A model generated the notes under the pieces. That model did no database searches. It saw nothing but the letters and a program-made list of their open reading frames with translations, and was not told the origin of the DNA. Below are positions 44,624 through 53,411 of a DNA stretch of 64,000 nucleotides, piece after piece. The stretch is from Amycolatopsis methanolica 239 (lineage in GTDB: Bacteria > Actinomycetota > Actinomycetes > Mycobacteriales > Pseudonocardiaceae). Position numbers and translations under genes: made by a program. Position 1 is the first letter of the stretch. Each line of letters begins with the position of its first letter. The stretch lies in the NCBI RefSeq assembly GCF_000739085.1, contig NZ_CP009110.1, positions 3,100,001 to 3,164,000 of the forward strand, read 5' to 3'.

Positions 44624-45600
44624 GCCTCTCCGGTTTCAGCGCGCCCTGGTGGTTCCTGCTGCTGTTCGTGGTCGCCGCGGTCGCGGTCGGCTACGTGCTG
44701 GCGCAGCGCGCCCGTCGGCGCCGCACCATGCGGTTCACCAACCTGGAACTGCTCGACCGCATTGCGCCCCGCTCGCAGGGCTGGCCGCGGCACGTGCCTG
44801 CCGCGCTGATCATCGTGTCACTGCTGCTGCTGACCGTCGGGCTGGCCGGGCCCACCGCGGAGCAGAAGGTGCCGCGCAACCGCGCCACCGTCATGCTGGT
44901 GGTGGACGTGTCGCTGTCCATGGACGCCACCGACGTCAAGCCCTCCCGGATCAAGGCGGCCCAGGACGCGGCGACCCAGTTCGCGCAGGGCCTCACGCCC
45001 GGCATCAACCTGGGCCTGGTGTCGTTCGCGGGCACCGCGACCGTCCTGGTGGCGCCGACGACCCAGCGGCAGAGCGTGGTCAGCGCGATCGACAACCTCA
45101 AGCTGGCCCAGTCGACCGCGACCGGTGAAGGCATCTACGCGGCGCTGCAGTCGATCCAGGGTTTCTCGGCGGTGGTCGGCGGCGCCGACGGGCCGCCGCC
45201 GGCGCGGATCGTGCTGATGAGCGACGGCAAGCAGACCGTGCCCGACGACCTGTACGCGCCGCGCGGCGCGTTCACCGCCGCGCAGGAGGCGCGCAAACAG
45301 CAGGTGCCGATCTCCACGATCTCCTTCGGCACCAGCCACGGCACCGTCGAGATCGACGGCCGCGAGGTGCCCGTGGACGTCGACGACGGCTCGCTGCAGG
45401 AGGTCGCCCGCCTCTCCGACGGGCAGTTCTACCAGGCCGGCTCTGCCGAGCAGCTCAAGGAGGTCTACGCCGACCTCGGCGAGCAGATCGGCTACGAGAT
45501 GAAGGAAGCCGACGCCAGCAGGCCGTGGGTCCTGCTCGGCACGCTGGCCCTCGTCGCCGCCGCCGGTACGTCGCTGTTCGTGGGGCAGCGCCTGCCGTAG
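44620..45600 (+). CDS. Membrane-anchored von Willebrand factor A protein (BatA-like)
   Basis: 326 residues. Two N-terminal helices (~8-28 and ~58-78), VWA domain (~90-290) with a complete MIDAS: VVDVSLSMDATD and MSDGKQTVPDD. A C-terminal helix (WVLLGTLALVAAAGTSLFVG) completes the aerotolerance BatA topology. Ends the moxR operon. In M. tuberculosis the equivalent gene is close to fabG1-inhA; here 11 kb of other DNA follows. Confidence 0.9.
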   Translation: MSLSGFSAPWWFLLLFVVAAVAVGYVLAQRARRRRTMRFTNLELLDRIAPRSQGWPRHVPAALIIVSLLLLTVGLAGPTAEQKVPRNRATVMLVVDVSLSMDATDVKPSRIKAAQDAATQFAQGLTPGINLGLVSFAGTATVLVAPTTQRQSVVSAIDNLKLAQSTATGEGIYAALQSIQGFSAVVGGADGPPPARIVLMSDGKQTVPDDLYAPRGAFTAAQEARKQQVPISTISFGTSHGTVEIDGREVPVDVDDGSLQEVARLSDGQFYQAGSAEQLKEVYADLGEQIGYEMKEADASRPWVLLGTLALVAAAGTSLFVGQRLP

Positions 45601-45607
45601 GTTTGTT

Positions 45608-45700
45608 GTGCGCTGAGGTTGGTGCCGCGGAAGCGTTCGGCCTTGTCGTTGGTTCGGGGTCGCCAGGGGCGGGTGAAGCCGGGTTCGGCGAACCAGGCGC
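45608..45700 (-). mobile_element. IS481-like transposase remnant
   Basis: On the minus strand a short piece reads FAEPGFTRPWRPRTNDKAERFRGTNLSAQ. This resembles the integrase-core end of IS481/IS3-type transposases, whose usual form is TRPYRPQTNGKxERFxRTL. About 30 codons remain, with no start, no other catalytic motifs and no visible terminal repeats. It sits 8 bp past the VWA stop, where the conserved gene order breaks. Confidence 0.55.
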
Positions 45701-45824
45701 GTGGCGCCAGGCGGGGTCGTCGAAGCGGCAGGTTTGTCAGCTCGTCACCAAGGTCCCCGGACAGCGCACCTGGATCCGCCGAAACGCGGGCTGCCCGGGG
45801 CGCGCGCCGATACAGTGCTCGATC

Positions 45825-48575
45825 ATGACCGCACTGCACGAGGCGTCCGCCGGAACACCGGGCGACACGGCGGGCGCCCCGCCGGACCCGCTGGTCGCGG
45901 AACTGCGCGACCGCCTGCCGGACCTCGTCGACGAAGCGCTGGCCGACCCCTCCGTCGAAACCGAGTTCGGCCGTCGCGTGGCGGAGGCCGACCGGGCGGG
46001 CGTGCGGGCGCACGTGCGGTCGGCGGTGCTGCGCGGCAGCCAGGGCATCCTGCGGCACACCAACCCGGAGATCGCGGGGCTGCGGCTGGCCCGGCAAGCG
46101 CTGGCCGACCACGAGCAACGCGACGCCACGCCGGCCGTCCGAACGCCGTCGGCCCGGGACCGGAAGGGCCACGCGCTGACCGGCGCCGCGATGTGGCCGG
46201 GCCTGGTGTTCCCGCTCGCGATCTGGCAGCTCGGCCAGACGTCGCTGAGCGGCGGCGCGCGGTTCTGGATTCTCGTCGCCGGGGCGGTGGTGGGCGGGTT
46301 CGCGCTGCGGTGGGCCCACCGGCTGATCGCCCGGGCCGGCACGAGGTTCACCGGCAAGCCCGCCCGGGCCGGCGCCGGCTGGCCGGTGACGACCGCCATC
46401 GCGACGACGTTCCTGCTGGTGCTGTGGCGGTTGTGGCCGTCGTCGAAGGCGACGATGGGGCCGTTCTGGGCCACTGTGGTGTGGGTGCTGGCCGGGCTGG
46501 CCGCCGGGTTCGTGTTACTGACGGCGTGCCTGGCGACCTTCAGCCCCGAGAAGGACGAGGAGCCCGGACGCCGCATCCCGCCGCCGGTCGTCGCGCGGAC
46601 CACGCTCGCCGCCGCGGTGGCCGCGGTGGCGGCCTACCTGCTGTTGTCGCACGTGATCCCGTTGCCGTGGCCGGACTGGCAGGTGTGGTCGCTCGCCGAC
46701 GGCGTCACCCTGCTGGTCCTCGTGCTGGGCGGCCCGCTGTCGCTGAGCCCCGGGCTGGTGCCCGCCCGGCTGTCGCAGGACCCGGAGCGGCGCGGCAGCG
46801 CGAAGTGGACCGCCACCCGGGACGCGTTGCGGGTCCGCGCCGTCCAGGCCGAGCGGGACTGGCGGTCCGCGGCGATGCGCGCGGTGCTCCCGGCGGTCAC
46901 GCGGCACCTGAACGAGGCGGTGAACCCGTCGTTCAGCACCGTGCTGCCGGAGCTCAACCGCGCCGGGCTCGGCCTGATGCGCGCGGGCGACCGCATCGTC
47001 GACACCGCCGCGTTCACCCGGCTGCGCCGGCTCACCAGCGGGATCAGCGGCGGGGCCATCGGCGTGGCCGGGCCGCGCGGCGCGGGCAAGTCCACCCTGC
47101 TCGAGGCCTACCAGGCGGGCCGGTTCCTCGAGGCGGGCAGGCAGCACATCGTGGTCCTGGAAAGCGTCCCGGTGCGCTACGACGCCCGCGAGTTCGTCCT
47201 CCACCTCTTCGCGCGCACCTGCGCCGAGGTGCTCGGGTTCTGCGCCGCGCGGATCAAGGACCGGCCCCCGCGATGGACCGAGCGGCTCGCGCTGCTGCGG
47301 CCCGCCGCGCCGTTGCTGGCCGCCGTCGTCCTGTGGGTCGTGGTCGGGTTCGTCGGCGCGGCCGCGGTCAGCGGGCCGCGCCAGGACTTCGGCAGCTGGC
47401 TGTCGGCCATGTGGTGGCCGCTCGTCGTCGTGCTGGCCGGGGCGACCGTGCTGTACCTGGCGCGGCGTCGCCGGTTCGCGCCGGGGCCCGCGCCCGCCCT
47501 CACCCGCAGGCCGCGGGACCTGCCCGGACTGCGGGACCTGGCCAGGGAAACCCTGGACGGCATCGAATTCCAGCAGAAGCACACCTCGGGGTGGTCGGGC
47601 AAGGTCGGCCTGCTGTTCGGGGCGGAGACCGGGCTCAGCGACTCCCGCGAGCTGACGCGCCAGCCACGCAGCTACCCGCAGATCGTGCACGAGTTCGGCG
47701 AGTTCCTCCGCACCACGATCGACTGCGTCTCCCGCCTGCCGGACATCGCCACGCCCTCGGTGGTGATCGTGCTCGACGAGCTGGACAAGATCCTCTCGCC
47801 GGAGGAGGCGCAGGACTTCGTCAACGAGGTCAAGGCCCTGTTCAACCTGGACGTGCCCGGCTTCCTGTTCCTGGTGTCGGTGTCGGAGGACGCGCTCGCG
47901 TCGTTCGAACGGCGCGGGCTGCCGGTGCGGGACGCGTTCGACAGCGCCTTCGACATGATCTTCCGGCTGGACCACCTGCGCCTGCCGGACGCCAGTGCCG
48001 TGCTCGGCGCCCGCGTGCTGGGCCTGCCCGAGCCGTTCGTCTGTCTCTGCCACTGCCTGGCCGGCGGGTTGCCGCGGGAGCTGATCCGCGTCGCGCGGCT
48101 CGTGACCGCCGAGCCCGGGTCACTCGACGCGGTGTGCCGCCGCGTGGTCGACGAGGACCTGAAGGGCAAGCTCGCCGGGCTGCGCACGGTCGTCGCGCGC
48201 GAGGCCTACGACCACGCCCGGGCCAGCGAGCTGGTCCGGCACGTCGAGGCGCACGCCGTTCCGGACGCGCCGGCCCTGCTGACGGCGGCGGCGCGCCCGC
48301 CCGTCTCGCCCGGCGACGACGAAGGCCTGCGCCGGGTCCAGCTCGAAACCCTCGGCTACCTCTACTACCTGGGCACGATCCGGGAGGTCTTCGGCGAGGT
48401 CTTCGGCGAGGCCGAGCTGGCGCGCGGCCGCGACAGCGAAGGTGACGGCTCCTTCGACACGCTCACCTCGGTGCGCCAGCTGTTCGCGGTGAACGCCCGG
48501 CTGGCGTGGCTGACGGTCAGCGCGTTCCGCGAGGCGTGGGGGCTGGACGCGGTGGCGCCCCCGGAGGCCGGATGA
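45825..48575 (+). CDS. Large membrane P-loop NTPase, KAP-like
   Basis: 916 residues. Soluble N-terminus (~1-110), then about six membrane helices between ~120 and 330. The P-loop domain has Walker A GVAGPRGAGKSTLLEAY (Lys422), two more helices inserted at ~497-545, and Walker B SVVIVLDELDKIL (Asp651-Glu652) followed by a sensor-like FLFLVSVSEDALASFE. The C-terminal ~200 residues are helical. Membrane helices inserted between Walker A and B are a hallmark of KAP NTPases, though sequence support is only motif-level. No signal peptide. The ATG 45825 start gives a sensible N-terminus. Role unknown; some KAP proteins serve in defence or membrane organisation. Confidence 0.75.
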   Translation: MTALHEASAGTPGDTAGAPPDPLVAELRDRLPDLVDEALADPSVETEFGRRVAEADRAGVRAHVRSAVLRGSQGILRHTNPEIAGLRLARQALADHEQRDATPAVRTPSARDRKGHALTGAAMWPGLVFPLAIWQLGQTSLSGGARFWILVAGAVVGGFALRWAHRLIARAGTRFTGKPARAGAGWPVTTAIATTFLLVLWRLWPSSKATMGPFWATVVWVLAGLAAGFVLLTACLATFSPEKDEEPGRRIPPPVVARTTLAAAVAAVAAYLLLSHVIPLPWPDWQVWSLADGVTLLVLVLGGPLSLSPGLVPARLSQDPERRGSAKWTATRDALRVRAVQAERDWRSAAMRAVLPAVTRHLNEAVNPSFSTVLPELNRAGLGLMRAGDRIVDTAAFTRLRRLTSGISGGAIGVAGPRGAGKSTLLEAYQAGRFLEAGRQHIVVLESVPVRYDAREFVLHLFARTCAEVLGFCAARIKDRPPRWTERLALLRPAAPLLAAVVLWVVVGFVGAAAVSGPRQDFGSWLSAMWWPLVVVLAGATVLYLARRRRFAPGPAPALTRRPRDLPGLRDLARETLDGIEFQQKHTSGWSGKVGLLFGAETGLSDSRELTRQPRSYPQIVHEFGEFLRTTIDCVSRLPDIATPSVVIVLDELDKILSPEEAQDFVNEVKALFNLDVPGFLFLVSVSEDALASFERRGLPVRDAFDSAFDMIFRLDHLRLPDASAVLGARVLGLPEPFVCLCHCLAGGLPRELIRVARLVTAEPGSLDAVCRRVVDEDLKGKLAGLRTVVAREAYDHARASELVRHVEAHAVPDAPALLTAAARPPVSPGDDEGLRRVQLETLGYLYYLGTIREVFGEVFGEAELARGRDSEGDGSFDTLTSVRQLFAVNARLAWLTVSAFREAWGLDAVAPPEAG

Positions 48576-48634
48576 CGTGTCGTGCCCGGCCCCGCCGGGT
48601 ATGCGCCTCCCGGAAGCGATCCAGGGGAGGTGTG

Positions 48635-49035
48635 ATGAGGGAACAGGAAATCGTCGCTGCCGTGCGGAAGACCGCGGGCCTCGAAGACGCCGGGCACGCG
48701 GCCGACGCCACCCGCGCCACCCTGACCGTGCTGGGGCAGCGGCTCGCCGGCGGTGAGCCTGGTGACCTGGCCGGACAGCTGCCCGCCGGCATCAAGGAGG
48801 CGCTGTCCGCCACCGGCGAAGGCGCGTCCTTCGGCGTCGAGGAGTTCTACCGGCGCGTCATGGACGGCGAAGGCCACGGCTGCACGCAGGACGGCGCCCG
48901 CGAGCCGCCCGGGCGGTCGTCGCCGCGCTGAAGGCGGGCGTGCGCAAGGGCGAGTTCGACGACCTGGTCCAGCAGCTGCCCGGCGACTACCGCGACGACC
49001 TGCTGTCCACGGCGCCGGTGAACGAGCACCGCTAG
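48635..49035 (+). pseudogene. DUF2267 protein with one-base frameshift
   Basis: The first 90 codons give MREQEIVAAVRKTAGLEDAG, RATLTVLGQRLAGGEPGDLAGQLPAGIKEAL and FGVEEFYRRVMDGEG, typical of DUF2267. The frame then ends early at 48931 (EPPGRSSPR). The expected second half, AARAVVAALKAGVRKGEFDDLVQQLPGDYRDDLLS, continues in the next frame to the TAG at 49033-49035. One extra G at ~48904 (GAG GCC instead of GAGCC) restores a 133-residue protein. Function of the family is unknown. It may be a real knockout or a sequencing error. Confidence 0.8.
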
Positions 49036-49496
49036 ACGCCGCCGGGGAAACCCTGCTGCCGCCAGGCCTCGAACACCGCGATGGCGGCCGTGTTGGCCAG
49101 GTTGAGGGAGCGGACCCCCGGCTTCATCGGCACGCGCACGCGGTCGGTGACCTGCGGGGCGTCCTGCACGGCGGCGGGCAGCCCGGACGATTCGGGCCCG
49201 AACAGCAGCACGTCGCCCGGCTGGTACGCCACCTCGGTGTACCACCGGGCGGCGCCGGCGCTGAACGCGTACACGTTCGCCGGCAGCAACGCCTTCCACG
49301 CGCTGTCCAGGTCCGCGTGCACGTGCACGTCGGCCAGGTCGTGGTAGTCCAGCCCGGCGCGGCGCAGGTGCTTGTCCTCGAACTGGAAGCCCAGCGGCTC
49401 GACGAGGTGCAGCTGGCAGCCCGAATTGGCCGCGAGCCGGATCGCGTTGCCCGTGTTGGGCGGTATCTCCGGCTGGTAGAAGAGAATCCGGAACAT
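49032..49496 (-). CDS. trmL: tRNA (cytidine34-2'-O)-methyltransferase TrmL
   Basis: 154 residues, SPOUT fold: MFRILFYQPEIPPNTGNAIRLAANSGCQLHLVEPLGF, LDYHDLADVHVHADLDSAWKAL, and the SAM-binding trefoil knot LLFGPESSGLPAAVQD, RVPMKPGVRSLNLANTAAIAVFEAWRQ. It methylates the wobble base of leucine tRNAs. ATG 49496 gives the standard start. Convergent with the DUF2267 gene (stops overlap). Confidence 0.93.
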   Translation of the reverse strand: MFRILFYQPEIPPNTGNAIRLAANSGCQLHLVEPLGFQFEDKHLRRAGLDYHDLADVHVHADLDSAWKALLPANVYAFSAGAARWYTEVAYQPGDVLLFGPESSGLPAAVQDAPQVTDRVRVPMKPGVRSLNLANTAAIAVFEAWRQQGFPGGV

Positions 49497-49603
49497 TCGA
49501 GTTGATCGTTTCCGTTCACCTGTGGTTCGCCCGTCCGGACGCTGGCGGTCATGTCGGGCCGTGAGCATCCTGGTGCTCCCATCCCACCACAGGAGGACCT
49601 CAC

Positions 49604-51199
49604 ATGGTCGTGCGCCCGAACCACCTGTCCCGCCGCCGGTTCCTCGGCTTCAGCGGGGCGGGCGCCGCGGCGGTGCTGCTCGGCACCGGCGCGTGGACGG
49701 CGGCGAATGCCTACGCCAGCCCCGTCAAGGGGACCAACCCGTTCACGCTCGGCGTCGCCTCCGGCGACCCGGCCCCCGACGGAGTCGTGCTGTGGACGCG
49801 GCTCGCCCCGGAGCCGTTCGCCGCCGACGGCGCGGGCGGCATGCCCGCGGTCCCGGTGCGGGTCGAGTACGAGGTGGCCCAGGACGAGCGGTTCCGCGCC
49901 GTGGTGCGGCGGGGCAGCGCGATCGCCACCCCCGAGCTGGGCCACTCGGTGCACCCGGAGATCTCCGGCCTGGCGCCCGACCACGAGTACTTCTACCGCT
50001 TCCGCGTCGGCGGCGAGATCTCGATGGTCGGCCGCACCCGCACCGCCCCGGCGCTGTGGTCGTCGCCGCGGGAGCTGAACTTCGCGTTCGCCTCGTGCCA
50101 GGCCTGGCAGGACGGTTACTTCACCGCCTACGAGCACATGGCCGCCGAGGACCTGGACTTCGTCGTGCACCTCGGCGACTACCTGTACGAGTCCGGCGTG
50201 GGCACCAACAAGCGCGGCGTGACCGTCGAGGACAAGTTCAAGACCGAGACCTTCGACCTCGCCCGCTACCGCCTGCAGTACGCGCTCTACAAGGCGGAGG
50301 CGCCGCTGCAGGCCGCGCACGCCCGCTTCCCCTGGATCCACACCATCGACGACCACGAGGTCGAGAACAACTGGGCCGGCGACATCTCGCAGGCCGACAC
50401 CGAGCCCGACCAGGACCCGGCCGTGTTCCGGCAGCGCCGGGCCCAGGCGTTCCAGGCCAACTACGAGAACCTGCCCTACCGGCACATGCAGATGCCCGCC
50501 GGGCCGAACGTGCGGTTGCACCGCCGCCTGTCCTACGGGCAGCTGGCCGAGATCACCATGCTGGACACCCGCCAGTACCGCGACGACCAGCCCTGCGGCG
50601 ACGGCAACTCGGCCACCTGCACCGAGCGGCTCGACCCGGAGCGCACGCTGCTCGGCCCGCAGCAGCGGGAGTGGCTCATCGACGGGTTCTCGCAGTCGAA
50701 GGCGCGCTGGCAGGTGCTGGGCAACCAGGCGCCGATGGGCCAGACCGACCGCGACCCGGGTGCGCCGGTGGACGTGTGGCTGGACCCGTGGGACGGCTAC
50801 GTCGCCGAGCGCAACAAGGTGCTCGCCGCCGCCCAGGACCGGGACGTGCGCAACCTGGTCGTGATCACCGGCGACCGGCACCAGAACTACGCCTGGGACC
50901 TCAAGCGCGACTACGCCGATCCGGGCTCGGCCACCGTCGGTAGCGAGTTCGTCGGCACCTCGATCACCAGCGGCGGCGACGGCGCGGACATGAACACCGA
51001 CGGCACGAACTTCCTGGCGGCCAACCCGCACATGAAGTTCTTCAACGCCCAGCGGGGCTACGTGCGGGTCAACGTGAACCAGCAGCGCTGGCGCAGCGAC
51101 TTCCGGGTCGTGCCGTACGTGACGAAGCCGGGCGCGCCGATCAGCACGCGCGCCAGCTACGTCGTGGAGGACCGGCGGGCCGGCGTTCAGGAGGCCTGA
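49604..51199 (+). CDS. phoD: Alkaline phosphatase D (PhoD), Tat-exported
   Basis: 531 residues. Twin-arginine signal SRRRFLGFSGAG, an N-terminal Fn3-like PhoD_N domain (FTLGVASGDPAPDGVVLWTRLAPEP), and the catalytic domain with FASCQAWQDGYFTAYEHMAAEDLDFVVHLGDYLYE, TIDDHEVENNWAGD and ITGDRHQNYAW. A secreted Ca/Fe-dependent phosphodiesterase/phosphatase for phosphate scavenging. ATG follows AGGAGG. Overlaps the methyltransferase gene at the 3' end by 13 bp. Confidence 0.94.
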   Translation: MVVRPNHLSRRRFLGFSGAGAAAVLLGTGAWTAANAYASPVKGTNPFTLGVASGDPAPDGVVLWTRLAPEPFAADGAGGMPAVPVRVEYEVAQDERFRAVVRRGSAIATPELGHSVHPEISGLAPDHEYFYRFRVGGEISMVGRTRTAPALWSSPRELNFAFASCQAWQDGYFTAYEHMAAEDLDFVVHLGDYLYESGVGTNKRGVTVEDKFKTETFDLARYRLQYALYKAEAPLQAAHARFPWIHTIDDHEVENNWAGDISQADTEPDQDPAVFRQRRAQAFQANYENLPYRHMQMPAGPNVRLHRRLSYGQLAEITMLDTRQYRDDQPCGDGNSATCTERLDPERTLLGPQQREWLIDGFSQSKARWQVLGNQAPMGQTDRDPGAPVDVWLDPWDGYVAERNKVLAAAQDRDVRNLVVITGDRHQNYAWDLKRDYADPGSATVGSEFVGTSITSGGDGADMNTDGTNFLAANPHMKFFNAQRGYVRVNVNQQRWRSDFRVVPYVTKPGAPISTRASYVVEDRRAGVQEA

Positions 51200-51843
51200 G
51201 CGTGCCGCCGGGCCAGGACGAACGCCTGCGGGGCCGTTTCGGGGAACGGCCCCGCTTCGTCAGGTGCGCGCTCCAGCCGGGCGCGCACCTCGAACCCGGC
51301 CGCGGTGAGCAGGGCCGCCACCTCGTCCACGGGGCGCTGGTGGAAGTCCAGGCTCACCGGGTGCCCGCCGATCTCGTCGCGGTGCACGGGCTTGTCGCCG
51401 ACGTCGAAGGCCAGCTGCAGCCAGCCGCCGGGCGCGAGGACCCGGCGGAACCCGGCGAGCACCGCGGGCAGGGTGCCCGGCGGGACGTGGATGATCGAGT
51501 ACCAGGCCACCAGCCCGCCCAGGCTGCCGTCGGGGAGGTCGAGCGCGGTCATCGACCCGACCTCGAAGCGGACGCCCGGGTGGGTGCGCCGGGCCACGGC
51601 GACCATCTCGGGGGAGAGGTCGATGCCGAACGCGTCCACGCCGAGGCCCCGCAGGTGCGCCGCGATGCGGCCGGAGCCGCAGCCGACGTCGGCGACCGGC
51701 CCGTCCGCCAGTTCGGCGAACGCGGCCAGCACGGCGCGGTCGAGCGGTTTGACCGCCAGCTCGTCACGGATCCACTCGGCGAACTCGCCTGCGATGGCGT
51801 CGTAGGCCGCGCGGGTTTCGTTGAGGTAGCGCGGTTCGCTCAC
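51187..51843 (-). CDS. Class I SAM-dependent methyltransferase
   Basis: 218 residues. Motif I VADVGCGSGRIAAHL, then DAFGIDLSPEMVAVARR, FEVGSMTALDLPDGSLGGLVAWYSIIHVPP and RVLAPGGWLQLAFDVG. Substrate unknown. GTG start inside the stop of the thioesterase gene (GTGA); the two are coupled. Confidence 0.87.
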   Translation of the reverse strand: MSEPRYLNETRAAYDAIAGEFAEWIRDELAVKPLDRAVLAAFAELADGPVADVGCGSGRIAAHLRGLGVDAFGIDLSPEMVAVARRTHPGVRFEVGSMTALDLPDGSLGGLVAWYSIIHVPPGTLPAVLAGFRRVLAPGGWLQLAFDVGDKPVHRDEIGGHPVSLDFHQRPVDEVAALLTAAGFEVRARLERAPDEAGPFPETAPQAFVLARRHAQAS

Positions 51844-52256
51844 GTGTGGGCCAGCAGCTTGGCGCGCACGTCCTCCGGCGGCGCGGCCTTGGCCAGGGTC
51901 CGGGCGTCGACGAACACGTAGCGGTTCGTGCCGGTCGCGATCAGGTCGTCGCCGCGGCGTACGGTGAACGCCAGGATCATCGAGGTCGTGCCGAGGTGGG
52001 CGATCGCAACCTCGACGACCAGTTCGTCGTCGAACCGGCTTGGTGCGCGGTACCGCAGGTTCGACTCGGCCACCACGCAGTCCACGTGCCGTTCGCGCAG
52101 GGCGTCGTAGGAGCCGAAGATCGCCTTGAAGAACTCGAACGAGGCCATGTCGAAGTAGGCCAGGTAGTGGGCGTTGAAGACGATGCCCTGCGGATCGCAC
52201 TCGTGGAAGCGGACGCGCAGCGGCATGGCCACGACCGGCGGGCGGGACTGGGTCAC
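51840..52256 (-). CDS. Acyl-CoA thioesterase, 4HBT hot-dog fold
   Basis: 138 residues. PLRVRFHECDPQGIVFNAHYLAYFDMASFEFF has the catalytic Asp of 4-hydroxybenzoyl-CoA thioesterase-type enzymes (xDxxGIVFNAHY), followed by ESNLRYRAPSRFDDELVVEVAIAHLGTTSMILAFTVRRG. GTG 52256 is preceded by GGAAGGAGC. Natural acyl-CoA substrate unknown. Confidence 0.9.
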   Translation of the reverse strand: MTQSRPPVVAMPLRVRFHECDPQGIVFNAHYLAYFDMASFEFFKAIFGSYDALRERHVDCVVAESNLRYRAPSRFDDELVVEVAIAHLGTTSMILAFTVRRGDDLIATGTNRYVFVDARTLAKAAPPEDVRAKLLAHT

Positions 52257-52273
52257 CGGTGCTCCTTCCTCGC

Positions 52274-53218
52274 TCAGCCGTGCAACGCGCGGTAGGTCGC
52301 CACGGCTCCGGGGTGCAGGGGCACGGTACCGGTTCCGATCAGCGAACGTACATCGAGAAACTGGGTGGCCACGGCCTGCGCGGGCACCAGGTGGGCCGCC
52401 CGCTGCACGAGCACGCGGGTGACCGCGGCGGCCACGTCGGCGGGCAGGTCCGGGCGGCAGACGAGCAGGCTCGCCACGCCGATGGTGTCGACCTCGGGGG
52501 AGCGGTAGGCGCCCGCGGGCACGCGCACGGCTTCCTGGCCGGGGCCGCGCAACGCCGGGAGGTAGGGGGCCAGCGGCAGCAGGCGGATGCCGATCTCGTT
52601 GTCCAAGGTGGACAGAACCGGCAGCGGCACCCCGCCGGAGACGAGCATCGCGTCGATCCGGCCGTGGCGGAGGGCTTCGCCTGCCTCGAGCATCGGCAGG
52701 TGCCGGTCGACGATGGCGACCCCGGCCGCGGCGAAGAGCCGGGCACCCAGGACGGCCGCGCCGGAGCGGGGCGCGCTGAGGGAGACGGTGCGCCCGGCGA
52801 GATCGGTGACCGAGGTGATGGGGGAGTCGGCGCGGACGGCGAGCTGGAGGTAGTTCTCGTAGACGCGGCCGAGCGCGCACAGCTCGATGCGGCGGCCGAA
52901 CGGGGCCGTGCCGTCGGTGGCGGCGCCCGCGATGTCGGCGAGGCTGAGGGCGAGCTCGGCCGCGCCGGCGTCGAGCATCTCCAGGTTGGCGACGCTGGCC
53001 TCGGTCGGCAGCGCGACGGTGCGCAGGCGGGGGTGGGCGGTATTCAGCTCCGTGGCGAGGAGCTGGCCGAAGGCGAGGTAGAACCCGGCTTCCTCCCCGG
53101 TGGCGATGCGCAATCGCCCCGCGGGCCCGCCGGGACGGGCCGGGGCGCCGGCCCCGAGGAGCGCCCCGCCGGCCGCGACGGCGATCCCGGCGCGGAGCAG
53201 ACTGCGGCGGCTGGTCAT
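52274..53218 (-). CDS. TAXI-family TRAP solute-binding protein
   Basis: 314 residues. Twin-arginine-like signal MTSRRSLLRAGIAVAAGG, then a TAXI-type receptor: RLRIATGEEAGFYLAFGQLLATELN, LPTEASVANLEMLDAGAAELALSLADIA, VYENYLQLAVRADSPITSVTDLAGRTVSL and the usual GSGAA-like ligand loop SAPRSGAAVLGARLF. Captures a small organic acid outside the membrane. No DctQM permease genes are adjacent. It lies close to a histidine kinase/response regulator pair and an MHS permease on the same strand, so it may work as a co-sensor. Confidence 0.85.
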   Translation of the reverse strand: MTSRRSLLRAGIAVAAGGALLGAGAPARPGGPAGRLRIATGEEAGFYLAFGQLLATELNTAHPRLRTVALPTEASVANLEMLDAGAAELALSLADIAGAATDGTAPFGRRIELCALGRVYENYLQLAVRADSPITSVTDLAGRTVSLSAPRSGAAVLGARLFAAAGVAIVDRHLPMLEAGEALRHGRIDAMLVSGGVPLPVLSTLDNEIGIRLLPLAPYLPALRGPGQEAVRVPAGAYRSPEVDTIGVASLLVCRPDLPADVAAAVTRVLVQRAAHLVPAQAVATQFLDVRSLIGTGTVPLHPGAVATYRALHG

Positions 53219-53411
53219 GGGGTGGCCCCGCGGGGCGGGCGCTTGCCGGCTAGGCCGGAATCGCGCTGCGGCCAGCCCGCGCTCTTGCTTTCGCGCGCGG
53301 CAGTGCCATGACCACCCGCTCCATCACCCGCCGCCTTCCCAGCGGGGGCAAACCATGACCAACCACCACACCCATCTCCGCACCGGTGGCGGGTCGCGGC
53401 GGGCAGAGCGC

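Noticed and set aside
45825..49035. KAP-like NTPase plus DUF2267 as a two-gene defence system
   Set aside because: They are 59 bp apart with a fresh ribosome site, the second is broken, and no known system pairs these families; kept as separate observations.
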